A stretch of DNA of 38,036 bases from Hyphomicrobiales bacterium. Lineage in GTDB: Bacteria > Pseudomonadota > Alphaproteobacteria > Rhizobiales > Beijerinckiaceae. The translations under genes and the position numbers were made by a program. The notes under the pieces are model-generated. The model worked only from the letters and a program-made list of their open reading frames with translations, was not told the DNA's origin and ran no database searches. Positions 23,794 through 33,390 of the stretch are shown one piece after another. Where the stretch lies: positions 1-38,036 of the forward strand of contig UCBZ01000041.1 of the NCBI GenBank assembly GCA_900470775.1, in the 5' to 3' direction. Each line of letters starts with the position of its first letter. Position 1 is the stretch's first letter.

Positions 23794-25606
23794 ATGACCT
23801 CCCGCACCGCTGCCGCCGCTCCCGTCGCCGTGCCGAAGCCGAGCCGGCTTTCGGCCCTGACCCATCCGCGCGTCTATGTCGCGCTGCTTCTGCTCTCTCT
23901 TCTGCTGATCGTCCCGGCGCTCAGCGAGTCCGCCTTCATCATCCATGTCTTCGTGACGATCTGCGTCTTCGCGGGGCTCTCGACGGCCTGGAACATCGTC
24001 GGCGGGTATGCCGGCCAGCTCTCGCTCGGCCACATGATGTTCTACGGCATCGGCGGCTACACGACCGCGTTGCTGATCCAGCATGTCGGCCTCTCGCCCT
24101 GGATCGGCATGTGGGCGGGCGCTGCGCTCTCGGCTGTGGTCGCTGTCTGTATCGGCTATCCCTGCTTTCGCCTGCGCGGGCCGTTCTTCTCGCTGGCGAC
24201 GATTGCCTTCCTCGAGGTTATCCGCCTGCTGGCGATCCACTTCCACGGCGTCACCGGCGGATCGGCGGGGCTGATCGTGCCGCTCAAGATCGGCTGGGCC
24301 TGGATGATCTTCCAGGACAAATTCAACTACCTGATCATTGCCTTCGGCCTGCTGCTGCTGACGCTGATCGTGTCCTGGGCCATCCGCAATGCGCGGCTCG
24401 GCTACTACCTGACGGCGGTGCGCGAGCGCGAGGACGCGGCCTCGGCCGCCGGCATCAGCCCAACGCAGGTCAAGCTGAAGGCCGTGGTGATTTCGGCTGC
24501 GCTGACGAGCCTGATCGGCTCCTTCCACGCAATGTATACGACCTTCCTCGAGCCGGCGACGATGTTCTCGCTCTCGACCTCGATCGAGGTGGCGATGTTC
24601 TCGCTGATCGGCGGGCTCGGCACGGTTGCAGGCCCGCTGCTCGGGACGGTGCTGGTGGTGCCGATCGCGGAACTGGCGCGCGGTTGGCTTGGCGCTTCCG
24701 CCAACGGCCTGCACGGCTTCGTCTACGGCACGGTGCTGGTGCTGATCACCCTGACGCTGCCGGGCGGGCTGGTCGGGACCTTCGGAGCCCGCGTCGGACG
24801 CTGGATCGACAGGCTGCCGGGCGGGCAACCCCGGCCGGAGCAAGAAGCTCCGGCGCTGCGCCAGATCGGCGGCATGCCGGGCGAGACCATGCTGGAGGCG
24901 AAGAACCTCGTCATGCGCTTTGGCGGCCTGACCGCGACCGACGACGTCTCGATGGTGCTCAAGCGCGGCGAGATCCTCGGCATCATCGGCCCCAATGGCG
25001 CCGGCAAGACGACGCTGTTCAACCAGATCTCCGGCTTCCTCCAGCCCTCGTCCGGCAGCATCGCCATCGTCTCGGGCGGGAAGGCGACGACGCCGGCAAC
25101 CGCGGATGCCTTCGCCCGCGCCGGTGTCGGGCGTACCTTTCAGATCGTTCAGCCGTTCGGCAAGCTGACGGTGATCGAGAACATCATGATCGGCGCCTTC
25201 ATGCGCAATCCCGATGTCGCCTCGGCGCGTGCAGTGGCGCTGCGGGTGTCGTCGCTGGTCGGCCTGCAGCATGTCCGCGAGGTCGAGGCCCGCAACCTGC
25301 CGATTGGCGATCTCAAGCGCCTCGAAGTCGCCCGCACGCTTGCGACCGAGCCCGATATCCTGCTGCTCGACGAGGTCATGGCCGGCCAGAGTCAGACCGA
25401 TACGCAGACGATGGTCGCGCTGATCCGCGCCATCCGCGATGCCGGCGTCACGGTGATCGCGATCGAGCACAACATGCAGGCGATCATGAGCCTGTCCGAC
25501 CGCATCATCGTGATCGATTCCGGCAAGGTCATCGCGCAGGGCGATCCGCAATCCGTGGTCAGGGATCGCCGGGTGATCGAGGCCTATCTCGGAGAGGATT
25601 TCGCCA

Positions 25607-25623
<17 letters not shown>
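23794..25623 (+). CDS. Fused LivM permease - LivG ATPase of a HAAT ABC transporter
   Basis: 609 aa in one frame. Residues about 1-335 are LivM: about 9 helices, with NIVGGYAGQLSLGHMMFYGIGGY and the coupling loop AVREREDAASAAGI (208-221). A short linker (about 336-364) leads to a LivG ATPase at about 366-609, with Walker A GPNGAGKTT (399-407), Walker B LLLDE (523-527) and switch His559 (IEHNM). The signature is degenerate (NLPIGDLKRLE in place of LSxGQ-type) and the D-loop reads GQSQTD where LivG usually has GLNPxE. Fused LivM-LivG proteins are known but less common than separate genes. It overlaps livF by 17 nt. Confidence 0.93.
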
Positions 25624-26311
<688 letters not shown>

Positions 26312-26316
26312 AGCAG

Positions 26317-27129
26317 ATGACGGAGATCTCCGGCCACACCCGGATCTATGCGATCCTCGCCGACCCGGTCCATCATGTGCAGACGCCGCAGAAGCTGAAC
26401 GCGCTGATGCAGAGGCGTGGCCATGACGGAGTGATGGTGCCGGTCCATGTCGGGGTCGATGACCTCACCACCGTGGTCGCCGGCCTCAAACGGATGAAGA
26501 CGCTCGGCGGCTTCGTCGTCACCGTCCCGCACAAGACGGCGATCGTCGCGCTCTGCGACGCGGTTTCCCGACAGGCCGAACTGGTCGGCGCGGTCAACTG
26601 CGTCCGGCGCGGGGCCGATGGCCGGTTCGTCGGCGAAATCCTCGATGGGCTCGGCTTCGTCGCGGGGCTGCGGCGCGAGGGCTTCGAGCCAAAGGGCCGC
26701 CGGGTTCTGTTGCTTGGGGCAGGCGGTGCCGCCAATGCGGTGGCCTTCGCACTCGCCGAAGCGGGTGTCGCCGGCCTCTCGATCGCCAACCGCACGCGGG
26801 CGAAGTCGGAGGATCTGGCGCGGCGGCTGGCATCGGCCTTTCCGGCGCTGCCCATCGATCTCGACGAACCCGGTGCGGCCGCCCCCGACATCGTCGTCAA
26901 CGGCACCTCGCTTGGCCTCGCCGGGGGGGATCCTCTGCCGCTCGACGCTTCGCGGCTCGTGCCCGGCCAGATCGTCGCCGAGGTCATCATGCAGCCCCGC
27001 GTCACCGCATTGCTCGCAGCCGCCCAGGCCAGGGGCTGCCGCATCCATTACGGCCTGCCGATGCTCGAATGCCAGCTCGAGATGATGGGCGATTTCATGG
27101 GCATGACACCATCGGGCATCACGCCATGA
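26317..27129 (+). CDS. Shikimate dehydrogenase-like (AroE family) oxidoreductase with altered acid-binding motif
   Basis: 270 aa. Catalytic Lys in VTVPHK, Asn in GAVNCV and Asp in ILDGLG are present, as is the NADP-binding GAGGAANAVAFAL and the NRTR motif for the adenosine phosphate. The shikimate carboxylate-binding 'HSxSPxxHN' reads 'HHVQTPQKLN', so both Ser are lost (Val and Thr in their places), and 'GANVTVP' is 'GFVVTVP'. This is unlikely to be the aromatic-pathway enzyme. It resembles AroE-like (SdhL/Ael/YdiB) proteins of catabolic operons acting on quinate-like or other cyclic polyols. It is the first enzyme gene after the importer, so it may start catabolism of the imported compound. 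Confidence 0.88.
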   Translation: MTEISGHTRIYAILADPVHHVQTPQKLNALMQRRGHDGVMVPVHVGVDDLTTVVAGLKRMKTLGGFVVTVPHKTAIVALCDAVSRQAELVGAVNCVRRGADGRFVGEILDGLGFVAGLRREGFEPKGRRVLLLGAGGAANAVAFALAEAGVAGLSIANRTRAKSEDLARRLASAFPALPIDLDEPGAAAPDIVVNGTSLGLAGGDPLPLDASRLVPGQIVAEVIMQPRVTALLAAAQARGCRIHYGLPMLECQLEMMGDFMGMTPSGITP

Positions 27130-27902
27130 GCGCCACCCCGGTTCCCGATCGCAACCGCGACCTCGCCGGCAAGGTCGCGCTGATCACGGGTGGCGCCTCC
27201 GGTCTTGGGCTCGCGATGACCCGGCGTTTCGCCGGACGCGGCGCCCGTGTCGTCGTGCTCGACCGGGACGCGGCTGCCACTGAGGCGCTGGCCGGTATCG
27301 AGAACGCGGCCTTCATCGCCTGCGACGTCTGCGAGCCGGAAGCGGTCGATGCCGCTTTCGACCGGGCCGAGGCCGAGATCGGCCCGATCGACATCGTCGT
27401 CGCCAATGCCGGCATCTCGCAGAACTCGCCGACCCTGGAGCTGAGCTTCGCCGATTGGCGCAAGGTGATGGGCGTCAATCTCGACGGCGTCTTCCTGACC
27501 GCGCAGGCTGCCGGCCGCCGCATGGTCCCGCGCAAGCGTGGCGTCATCCTGCTGATGGCCTCGATGTATGGCGTCGTCGCCGCGCCCGAGCGGATCGGTT
27601 ACTGCGTCTCCAAGAGCGGCGTCGCGATGATGGCCAAGGCGCTGGCGCTCGAATGGGCGCGCCACGGCCTGCGGGTCAACGCGCTGGCGCCGGGCTATGT
27701 CCGCACACCCTTCTTCGACGATCTGATCGCGCGCGGCAGGCTCGATGCCGCCGCGCTGACGAGGCGCATGCCGATCGGTCGTTTCATCGAAACCGGGGAG
27801 GTGGCCGATCTCGCCGCCTTCCTGGCCAGCGACGAGGCGAGCGCCATCACCGGCGAAGTCGCCGGCGTCGACGGAGGCTGGAGCGCCAATGGCTATCTCT
27901 GA
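27126..27902 (+). CDS. SDR family oxidoreductase
   Basis: 258 aa classical SDR. TGGASGLG is at 21-28, Asp46 after beta-2 indicates NAD(H), the NNAG motif is ANAG (93-96), and the triad is Ser146, Tyr159, Lys163 (YCVSK). C-terminus ITGEVAGVDGGWSANGYL is standard. Its ATG overlaps the aroE-like stop (ATGA), so the two are coupled and may carry out successive oxidations. The substrate is not known; sorbitol/glucose dehydrogenase-like and 3-oxoacyl reductase-like functions are the usual annotations for such sequences. Confidence 0.92.
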   Translation: MSATPVPDRNRDLAGKVALITGGASGLGLAMTRRFAGRGARVVVLDRDAAATEALAGIENAAFIACDVCEPEAVDAAFDRAEAEIGPIDIVVANAGISQNSPTLELSFADWRKVMGVNLDGVFLTAQAAGRRMVPRKRGVILLMASMYGVVAAPERIGYCVSKSGVAMMAKALALEWARHGLRVNALAPGYVRTPFFDDLIARGRLDAAALTRRMPIGRFIETGEVADLAAFLASDEASAITGEVAGVDGGWSANGYL

Positions 27903-27926
27903 GACTGCATCCGGAGGAGGGCGCTG

Positions 27927-30104
27927 ATGCCCAGGCGCGAAAAGCTCGAAGCCAAGGCGCCCTGGACGGCGCTGCGCTCCACTCCGGCCGACTGGAAAGC
28001 CGCCGATCCCGCCTTGCTCGGCAGCATGCTGACGCAGCTTCACCTGATCCGCGCCTTTGAGGAGAGCGTGCTCGAACTCGCCGGCGAGGGGTTGGTCCAT
28101 GGCCCGGCCCATTCCTCGATCGGGCAGGAGGGCGGGGCGGTTGGTTCGGTCATCGGCCTGCGCGCGTCGGATCAGGTCAACGGCTCGCATCGCGGCCACC
28201 ACCAGTTCCTCGCCAAGACGCTGTCCTATCTGGCACCGACGCTCGACCCCGTTGCGGATTTCGCAGGGCCGGTCGAGGGCATGCTGCACCGAAGCCTGGC
28301 GGAGATCCTCGGACTCGAACCCGGCTTCGGCCATGGCCGCGGTGGCTCGATGCATCTGCGCTGGATCGAAGCCGGCGCGCTCGGCACCAACGCCATCGTT
28401 GGCGGCGGCGTGCCGCTGGCGGCCGGTGCCGCCATGGCCCACAAGCTCGCCAGCACCGGTGACATCGCGGTGACCTATTTCGGCGACGGCGCGATCAATA
28501 TCGGCTCGACGCTGGAGACGATGAACCTCGCCGCCGCCTGGGCCCTGCCGCTGCTCTTCGTGGTCGAGAACAACCTCTACGCGGTCGCGACCCATGTCGA
28601 TGAGGCGACCTGCGAGACGCGCCTGTCCGGCCGCGGGCCGGGCTTCGGCATCCCCGCCTGGCGCGTGGACGGCATGGACCCGCTCGCCGTGCATCTGGCG
28701 ACGCAGGAAGCCGCAGCGCTCGCGCGCGCCGGCAAGGGGCCGGCCCTGATCGAACTCGAGGTCTATCGCTACTTCCACCAGAACGGGCCGCTGCCCGGCT
28801 CCGCTTTCGGCTATCGCACCAAGGACGAGGAGGCCGCCTGGCGAGCCCGCGATCCGCTGGCCCGCGTCGCCACCGAAATGACGGCGCTGGGGCTGATCGA
28901 TGACGGAGCCGTGGCCGATCTGCGTGAGCGCGCGGTCGCCCTGATGAAGGACATCACCGGGCGATTGCTGGAGCCCGAGGGCAACCGCCGCCGCATCCGT
29001 CCCGATCTGTGGCCCGACACTGCCTTTGTCGATATCGGCCTGCGCGGCGAACTGCCGGCGCTGCCTTCCGAGGGGCCGCCTGCCGGACCGACGGTCGAGC
29101 GCAAATTCGTCGATGCCATCGCCGATGTGCTGCATCGCCGGATGGAGACCGACACCTCCATCGTCATCATGGGCGAGGATATCCACCGCCTGAAAGGCGG
29201 CACCAACGGCGCCACGCGCGGGCTGGCCGCCGCCTTCCCCAGCCGCGTGCTGGGAACGCCGATCAGCGAGAACGCCTTTACGGGCCTCGCCGGCGGGCTT
29301 GCCATGGATGGGCGCTACCGTCCGATCATCGAGTTCATGTATCCGGACTTCATGTGGGTCGCGGCCGATCAGGTCTTCAACCAGATCGGCAAGGCGCGCC
29401 ACATGTTCGGCGGCACGACCGATGTGCCGCTGGTGCTGCGCAGCAAGATCGCGATGGGCACCGGCTACGGCTCGCAGCATTCGCTCGACCCCGCCGGTGT
29501 CTTCGCGACCGCGCCGGGCTGGCGCATCGTCGCGCCCTCGACGCCGCAGGACTATATCGGCCTGATGAACGCGGCGCTGAGGGGCAGCGACCCCGTGCTG
29601 GTGATCGAGCATGTCGATCTCTACCAGATGAACGGCCTGATCCCGGCCGACCACCTCGACTACACCATCCCTCTGGGCAGGGCGCGGGTCGTTCGCGAAG
29701 GCCGCGACCTCACCATCCTGACCTATTCGGCCATGGTCCATCGCAGCGTCGAGGCCGTCGAGGCGCTGGGTGTCGACGCCGAGATCGTCGACCTGCGCAC
29801 GCTCGACCGCGCCTCGCTCGACTGGGAGACCATCGGCGAAAGCGTCCGCAAGACGCACAACGTCCTGATCGTAGAGCAGGGCGCGCGCGGCACCTCCTAT
29901 GGCGCGATGCTGGCCGACGAGCTGCACCGCCACCTGTTCGACTGGCTCGACCAGCCGGTCCAGCGCGTCCATGGCCGCGAGGCCTCGCCGACGATTTCGA
30001 AGGTGCTCGAACGCGCCGCCTTCGCCGGGCGCGAAGAAGTGATGGCGGGCATCGTCAGGGTGATGGCCGAGCGCGGCACGCCGCTTGCCGGGGGCGCCGC
30101 ATGA
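27927..30104 (+). CDS. Fused thiamine-diphosphate dehydrogenase E1 alpha-beta (acetoin dehydrogenase-like)
   Basis: 725 aa. Residues about 30-350 are E1 alpha, with the ThDP motif GDGAIN...ENN (186-216) and HGRGGSMHL. SHRGHHQFLAK (87-97) is close to the SHRGHGH string of AcoA-type acetoin E1. Residues about 390-720 are E1 beta (RKFVDAIADVL, MGEDI, GTPISENAFTGLAGGLAMDG, TILTYSAMV). In dehydrogenase complexes E1 decarboxylates or cleaves a keto compound and passes the acyl group to E2. No E2 or E3 gene is in the window, so it must borrow them or work with another acceptor. GGAGGAGG precedes the ATG; its stop overlaps the GMC gene (ATGA). Confidence 0.92.
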   Translation: MPRREKLEAKAPWTALRSTPADWKAADPALLGSMLTQLHLIRAFEESVLELAGEGLVHGPAHSSIGQEGGAVGSVIGLRASDQVNGSHRGHHQFLAKTLSYLAPTLDPVADFAGPVEGMLHRSLAEILGLEPGFGHGRGGSMHLRWIEAGALGTNAIVGGGVPLAAGAAMAHKLASTGDIAVTYFGDGAINIGSTLETMNLAAAWALPLLFVVENNLYAVATHVDEATCETRLSGRGPGFGIPAWRVDGMDPLAVHLATQEAAALARAGKGPALIELEVYRYFHQNGPLPGSAFGYRTKDEEAAWRARDPLARVATEMTALGLIDDGAVADLRERAVALMKDITGRLLEPEGNRRRIRPDLWPDTAFVDIGLRGELPALPSEGPPAGPTVERKFVDAIADVLHRRMETDTSIVIMGEDIHRLKGGTNGATRGLAAAFPSRVLGTPISENAFTGLAGGLAMDGRYRPIIEFMYPDFMWVAADQVFNQIGKARHMFGGTTDVPLVLRSKIAMGTGYGSQHSLDPAGVFATAPGWRIVAPSTPQDYIGLMNAALRGSDPVLVIEHVDLYQMNGLIPADHLDYTIPLGRARVVREGRDLTILTYSAMVHRSVEAVEALGVDAEIVDLRTLDRASLDWETIGESVRKTHNVLIVEQGARGTSYGAMLADELHRHLFDWLDQPVQRVHGREASPTISKVLERAAFAGREEVMAGIVRVMAERGTPLAGGAA

Positions 30105-31711
30105 TGACGCCGGCCAGCGAAGCCTACGACTACATCATCGTCGGCGGCGGCACGGCCGGCTGCGTGCTCGCCAACCGCCTGAGCGAGGATGGCCGCCGCA
30201 GCGTGCTGATGCTGGAGGCGGGCGGCGAGGGCAAGGGCTTCTGGATTCCGATCCCCGCAGGCTTCAGCAAGCTGCTGGTCAATCCAACCTTCAACTGGCG
30301 TTTCCAGACCGAGCCGGAGGAGAGCACGCGCAACCGCGAGATCGCGATCCCGCGTGGCAAGGGGCTGGGCGGTTCGACGCTGATCAACGGCATGATCTAT
30401 GTCCGCGGCCAGGAACAGGATTTCGACGGCTGGGCTCAGGCTGGCTGCAGCGGCTGGAGCTTCGCCGATGTGCTGCCCTATTTCCGCAAGCTCGAAGCCT
30501 ATGACGGAGAGGGTGACGCGACGCGCGGCCGCGATGGCCCGTTTCCGGTGACGCAAGTCAAGGAGCGCCCGGAAATCGCCGAGGCCTTCATCGCGGCAGC
30601 CGGGCAGGCCGGCTATCCGCGCAACCGCGACTATAACGGCCCGACGCAGGACGGCTTCGGCTATTATCAGGTCAACCAGCGCCATGGCCGGCGGGTCAGC
30701 GCCGCCGATGCCTATCTGGCGCCAGTGCGCGGACGCCCCAATCTGCGCGTCCTGACCGGCGCGCATGTGCAGCGGGTCGATCTCGACGGCGCGCGCGCTA
30801 CCGGCGTGACTTATCGCGTGGATGGCACGGAGCGACAGGCCGCTGCTCGCCATAGCGTCGTCCTCACGGCAGGTGCGATCCAGACGCCGCATCTGCTGGA
30901 ACTGTCCGGCATCGGCGACCCCGCCGTGCTGGCGGCGGCCGGCCTGCCTCTCCGCCATGACCTGCCGGGCGTCGGCGCCAATTACAGCGACCATTTCTGC
31001 ACGCGCATGAACTGGCGGGTGAAGCTGCCGGTGACGCTGAACGAGACGACGCGCGGCTGGCGGCTGGCGGCGGCGGTCGCGCAGTATTTCCTGACGCGGA
31101 AGGGCATCCTGACGCTCGGGACCGGGCTGGCGCATGGCTTTGTGCGGACACGGCCGGAGATCGAAGGGCCCGACGTCCAGTACTTCTTCATGCATGCCAG
31201 CTACGCCAACGCCGCCGAACGCCGACTTGACCGCGAGCCCGGCATGACCATCGGCGTGACGCAGCTGCGACCGGAATCGCGCGGCACCATCCATGCCCGC
31301 GCGCCCGACGCCGACACGGCCCCCGCGATCCGGCCGAATTTCCTCGCAACCGCCGCCGACCAGCAATGCATGGTCGAGGGCATGAAGATCGCGCGCGAGA
31401 TCGTCGGACAGCCGGCGATGGATGCCTATCGCGCCCATGAGATGGCGCCGGGGCCGGAGTGCGACAGCGATGCGGACTGGCTCGCCTTCGCCCGCGACAA
31501 CGGCCAGACGATCTATCACGCCTGCGGCACCGCCCGCATGGGGCAGGGACCAGGCGCGGTGGTCGATCCGCAACTGCGCGTCCGGGGCATCGACGGCCTG
31601 CGCGTCGCCGACGCCTCCGTGATGCCGGCGGTGGTCTCCGGCAACACCCAGGCCGCCGTGCTGATGATCGCCGAAAAGGCCGCCGACCTGATCCGCCGGG
31701 ACAGTCTTTAG
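30101..31711 (+). CDS. GMC family FAD-dependent oxidoreductase (choline dehydrogenase-like)
   Basis: 536 aa. FAD-binding GGGTAG (15-20) with Glu39 at the end of beta-2, GMC signature 1 GKGLGGSTLINGMIYVRG (87-103), signature 2 GAIQTPHLLELSGIG and the C-terminal catalytic pair His473 (YHACGT) and Asn515 (SGNTQA) are all present. These enzymes oxidize primary or secondary alcohols and pass electrons to quinone or a cytochrome. No signal peptide, so it is cytoplasmic or membrane-peripheral. Last gene of the liv operon, coupled to the E1 gene by ATGA. It likely oxidizes an alcohol upstream or downstream of the E1 step. Confidence 0.94.
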   Translation: MMTPASEAYDYIIVGGGTAGCVLANRLSEDGRRSVLMLEAGGEGKGFWIPIPAGFSKLLVNPTFNWRFQTEPEESTRNREIAIPRGKGLGGSTLINGMIYVRGQEQDFDGWAQAGCSGWSFADVLPYFRKLEAYDGEGDATRGRDGPFPVTQVKERPEIAEAFIAAAGQAGYPRNRDYNGPTQDGFGYYQVNQRHGRRVSAADAYLAPVRGRPNLRVLTGAHVQRVDLDGARATGVTYRVDGTERQAAARHSVVLTAGAIQTPHLLELSGIGDPAVLAAAGLPLRHDLPGVGANYSDHFCTRMNWRVKLPVTLNETTRGWRLAAAVAQYFLTRKGILTLGTGLAHGFVRTRPEIEGPDVQYFFMHASYANAAERRLDREPGMTIGVTQLRPESRGTIHARAPDADTAPAIRPNFLATAADQQCMVEGMKIAREIVGQPAMDAYRAHEMAPGPECDSDADWLAFARDNGQTIYHACGTARMGQGPGAVVDPQLRVRGIDGLRVADASVMPAVVSGNTQAAVLMIAEKAADLIRRDSL

Positions 31712-31753
31712 GCCGCGAGATCGCAAGTCGGCTCAGATTCGCTCGTGCCGCCT

Positions 31754-33097
31754 TCAGGCCTTGAAGATCGTCGGCCCGGCCAGCCCGTGGCGGGCGCAGG
31801 CATTGCGGGTGTCCACGACGAGTTTCGCATGGGCGACGATCAGCCCGTAATCGACATCGTCATGGTCGGTCGCGATCAGCACGGCGTCGAAGCCCTGGAG
31901 GCTTTCGGCCGTCAGCTTCGTGCTGGTTCGGGCGGTCAGTCCGCCATGCTTGCGGGTCTTGCGGATCGCGGGGATATGCGGGTCGTGATAGGCGGCCTGC
32001 GCGCCGCGGGCTTCGATCAGCTCGATCAGCTTGAGGGCCGGGCTCTCGCGCATGTCCTCGACGTTCTTCTTGTAGGCGAGGCCGATAACGAGGATGCGCG
32101 CCCCGCTGAAGCTGCGTCCGAGCTGGCGGTCGACGAGTTCGGCGAGCCTGTCCACGACCAGATAGGGCATCTCGGTGTTGATCTGGCCGGCGAGCTCGAT
32201 GAAGCGCGTGGCGATGTCGAATTCGCGCGCCTTCCAGGTCAGGTAGAACGGGTCGATCGGGATGCAGTGGCCGCCGAGGCCAGGCCCCGGATAGAACGGC
32301 ATGTAGCCGAAAGGTTTTGTCTTGGCGGCGTCGATCACCTCCCAGATGTCGATGCCCATCGCGGCGTAGACCTGTTTCAGCTCGTTGACGAGCGCGATGT
32401 TGACGGCGCGGAAGATGTTCTCGGTCAGCTTCACCGCCTCGGCGGTGGCCGTGGACGAAACCGGCACCGTCTTGACCACCAGAGCGGCATAGAGCGCATC
32501 GGCCATGGCGAGCGCACCGGCTCCGTCGCCGCCGACGACCTTGGGGATGTCGGAGGTGCCGAACTGGGCGTTGCCGGGGTCCTCGCGCTCGGGTGAGTAG
32601 GCGAGGTAGAAATCCGTGCCGCTCGCCAGCCCCGTCGCCTGTTCGAGGATCGGGCGCATCAGCTCGTCGGTGGTGCCGGGATAGGTCGTCGATTCCAGCA
32701 CGACGAGCTGTCCCTTGCGCAGGCGCCTGCCGATCTCCTGCGTGGTCTTCACGACATAGGAGAGGTCGGGCTCGCGATGGCGCGAGAGCGGCGTCGGCAC
32801 GCAGATCAGCAGGGCGTCGGGCTCGGCCAGCCGCTCGAAATCGGTGGTGGCCTCGAAACGTCCGCTCGCCAGACCTTCGATGATCAGGTCCATCGGGATG
32901 TGCTTGATGGTCTCCCGGCCGGCATTGATCTGGTCGACGCGCGCCTGGTCGATGTCGAAGCCGACGACCCTGATGCCCTGGCGCAGTGCAGCCAGCGCGA
33001 GCGGAATGCCGACATAGCCGAGCCCGACCACGCCGATCACGACCGAACGGTCGCGCACCCTCTCGACGAAAGACTGCGCCGCCTGCGCCATCACCAT
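31754..33097 (-). CDS. Nucleotide sugar dehydrogenase (UDP-GlcNAc/UDP-glucose 6-dehydrogenase family)
   Basis: 447 aa. The NAD-binding GLGYVG (25-30), central domain with ESTTYPGTT and SPEREDPG, catalytic Cys278 in GPGLGGHCIPIDPFYL, and the C-terminal domain (GLAYKKNVEDMRESP) are complete. The HCIPIDPFYL string and SPERxDPGN are typical of WbpA/TviB-type UDP-N-acetyl-hexosamine 6-dehydrogenases rather than UDP-glucose dehydrogenase. It makes a uronic-acid sugar nucleotide for surface polysaccharide. No glycosyltransferase or epimerase is beside it, so it is isolated. ATG 33097 has GAGG upstream; ATG 33091 is an alternative. Confidence 0.93.
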   Translation of the reverse strand: MVMAQAAQSFVERVRDRSVVIGVVGLGYVGIPLALAALRQGIRVVGFDIDQARVDQINAGRETIKHIPMDLIIEGLASGRFEATTDFERLAEPDALLICVPTPLSRHREPDLSYVVKTTQEIGRRLRKGQLVVLESTTYPGTTDELMRPILEQATGLASGTDFYLAYSPEREDPGNAQFGTSDIPKVVGGDGAGALAMADALYAALVVKTVPVSSTATAEAVKLTENIFRAVNIALVNELKQVYAAMGIDIWEVIDAAKTKPFGYMPFYPGPGLGGHCIPIDPFYLTWKAREFDIATRFIELAGQINTEMPYLVVDRLAELVDRQLGRSFSGARILVIGLAYKKNVEDMRESPALKLIELIEARGAQAAYHDPHIPAIRKTRKHGGLTARTSTKLTAESLQGFDAVLIATDHDDVDYGLIVAHAKLVVDTRNACARHGLAGPTIFKA

Positions 33098-33234
33098 CAG
33101 CCTCGACTCCGGCCATTGTCATATGCGGCGGACATCGCAATCGAGGAGGCGCCGGCAAGGCTTGGTCCTTGCCGAGATCAACCGGTGTGTCAACGCGAGC
33201 GGTTCGCTTGCCGTCTCGAACACGCTGGAGCTTT

Positions 33235-33330
33235 CCGTCATGGTCGGGCTTGTCCCGACCATCCACGTCTTCCTGCGTTGAGCGCTTCGTCCAAGACGTG
33301 GATGCTCGCCACAAGGGCGAGCATGACGGG
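33235..33330. repeat. Palindromic intergenic repeat, copy D (second family)
   Basis: A four-stem palindrome distinct from A-C. The outer arms are CCGTCATG (33235-33242) and CATGACGG (33322-33329). Two side hairpins are GGTCGGG-cttgt-CCCGACC (33242-33260) and GCTCGCC-acaag-GGCGAGC (33304-33322). The central stem is CATCCACGTCTT (33260-33271) with AAGACGTGGATG (33293-33304). The fold would be cruciform in DNA or a branched hairpin in RNA. It lies in the 293-bp gap between the divergent nucleotide-sugar dehydrogenase and TRAP genes. Nothing else is evident in the gap. Confidence 0.9.
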
Positions 33331-33390
33331 TATGGCTATACGGATGAGAAGCGGGCCGGGCGAGGATTCGGGTTGGGGAGCGACACGGGC

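Noticed and set aside
27048..29972. A 974-codon open frame on the minus strand opposite the aroE-like, SDR and E1 genes
   Set aside because: It is antisense to three well-supported genes. Its protein is rich in Arg, Gly, His and Asp with no family motif, as expected for the shadow frame of GC-rich codons.
32986..33390. N-terminal extension of the TRAP permease frame
   Set aside because: It runs through the divergent gene start and repeat D and has no coding character; the ATG at 33391 with GGGGAG starts the DctQ domain.
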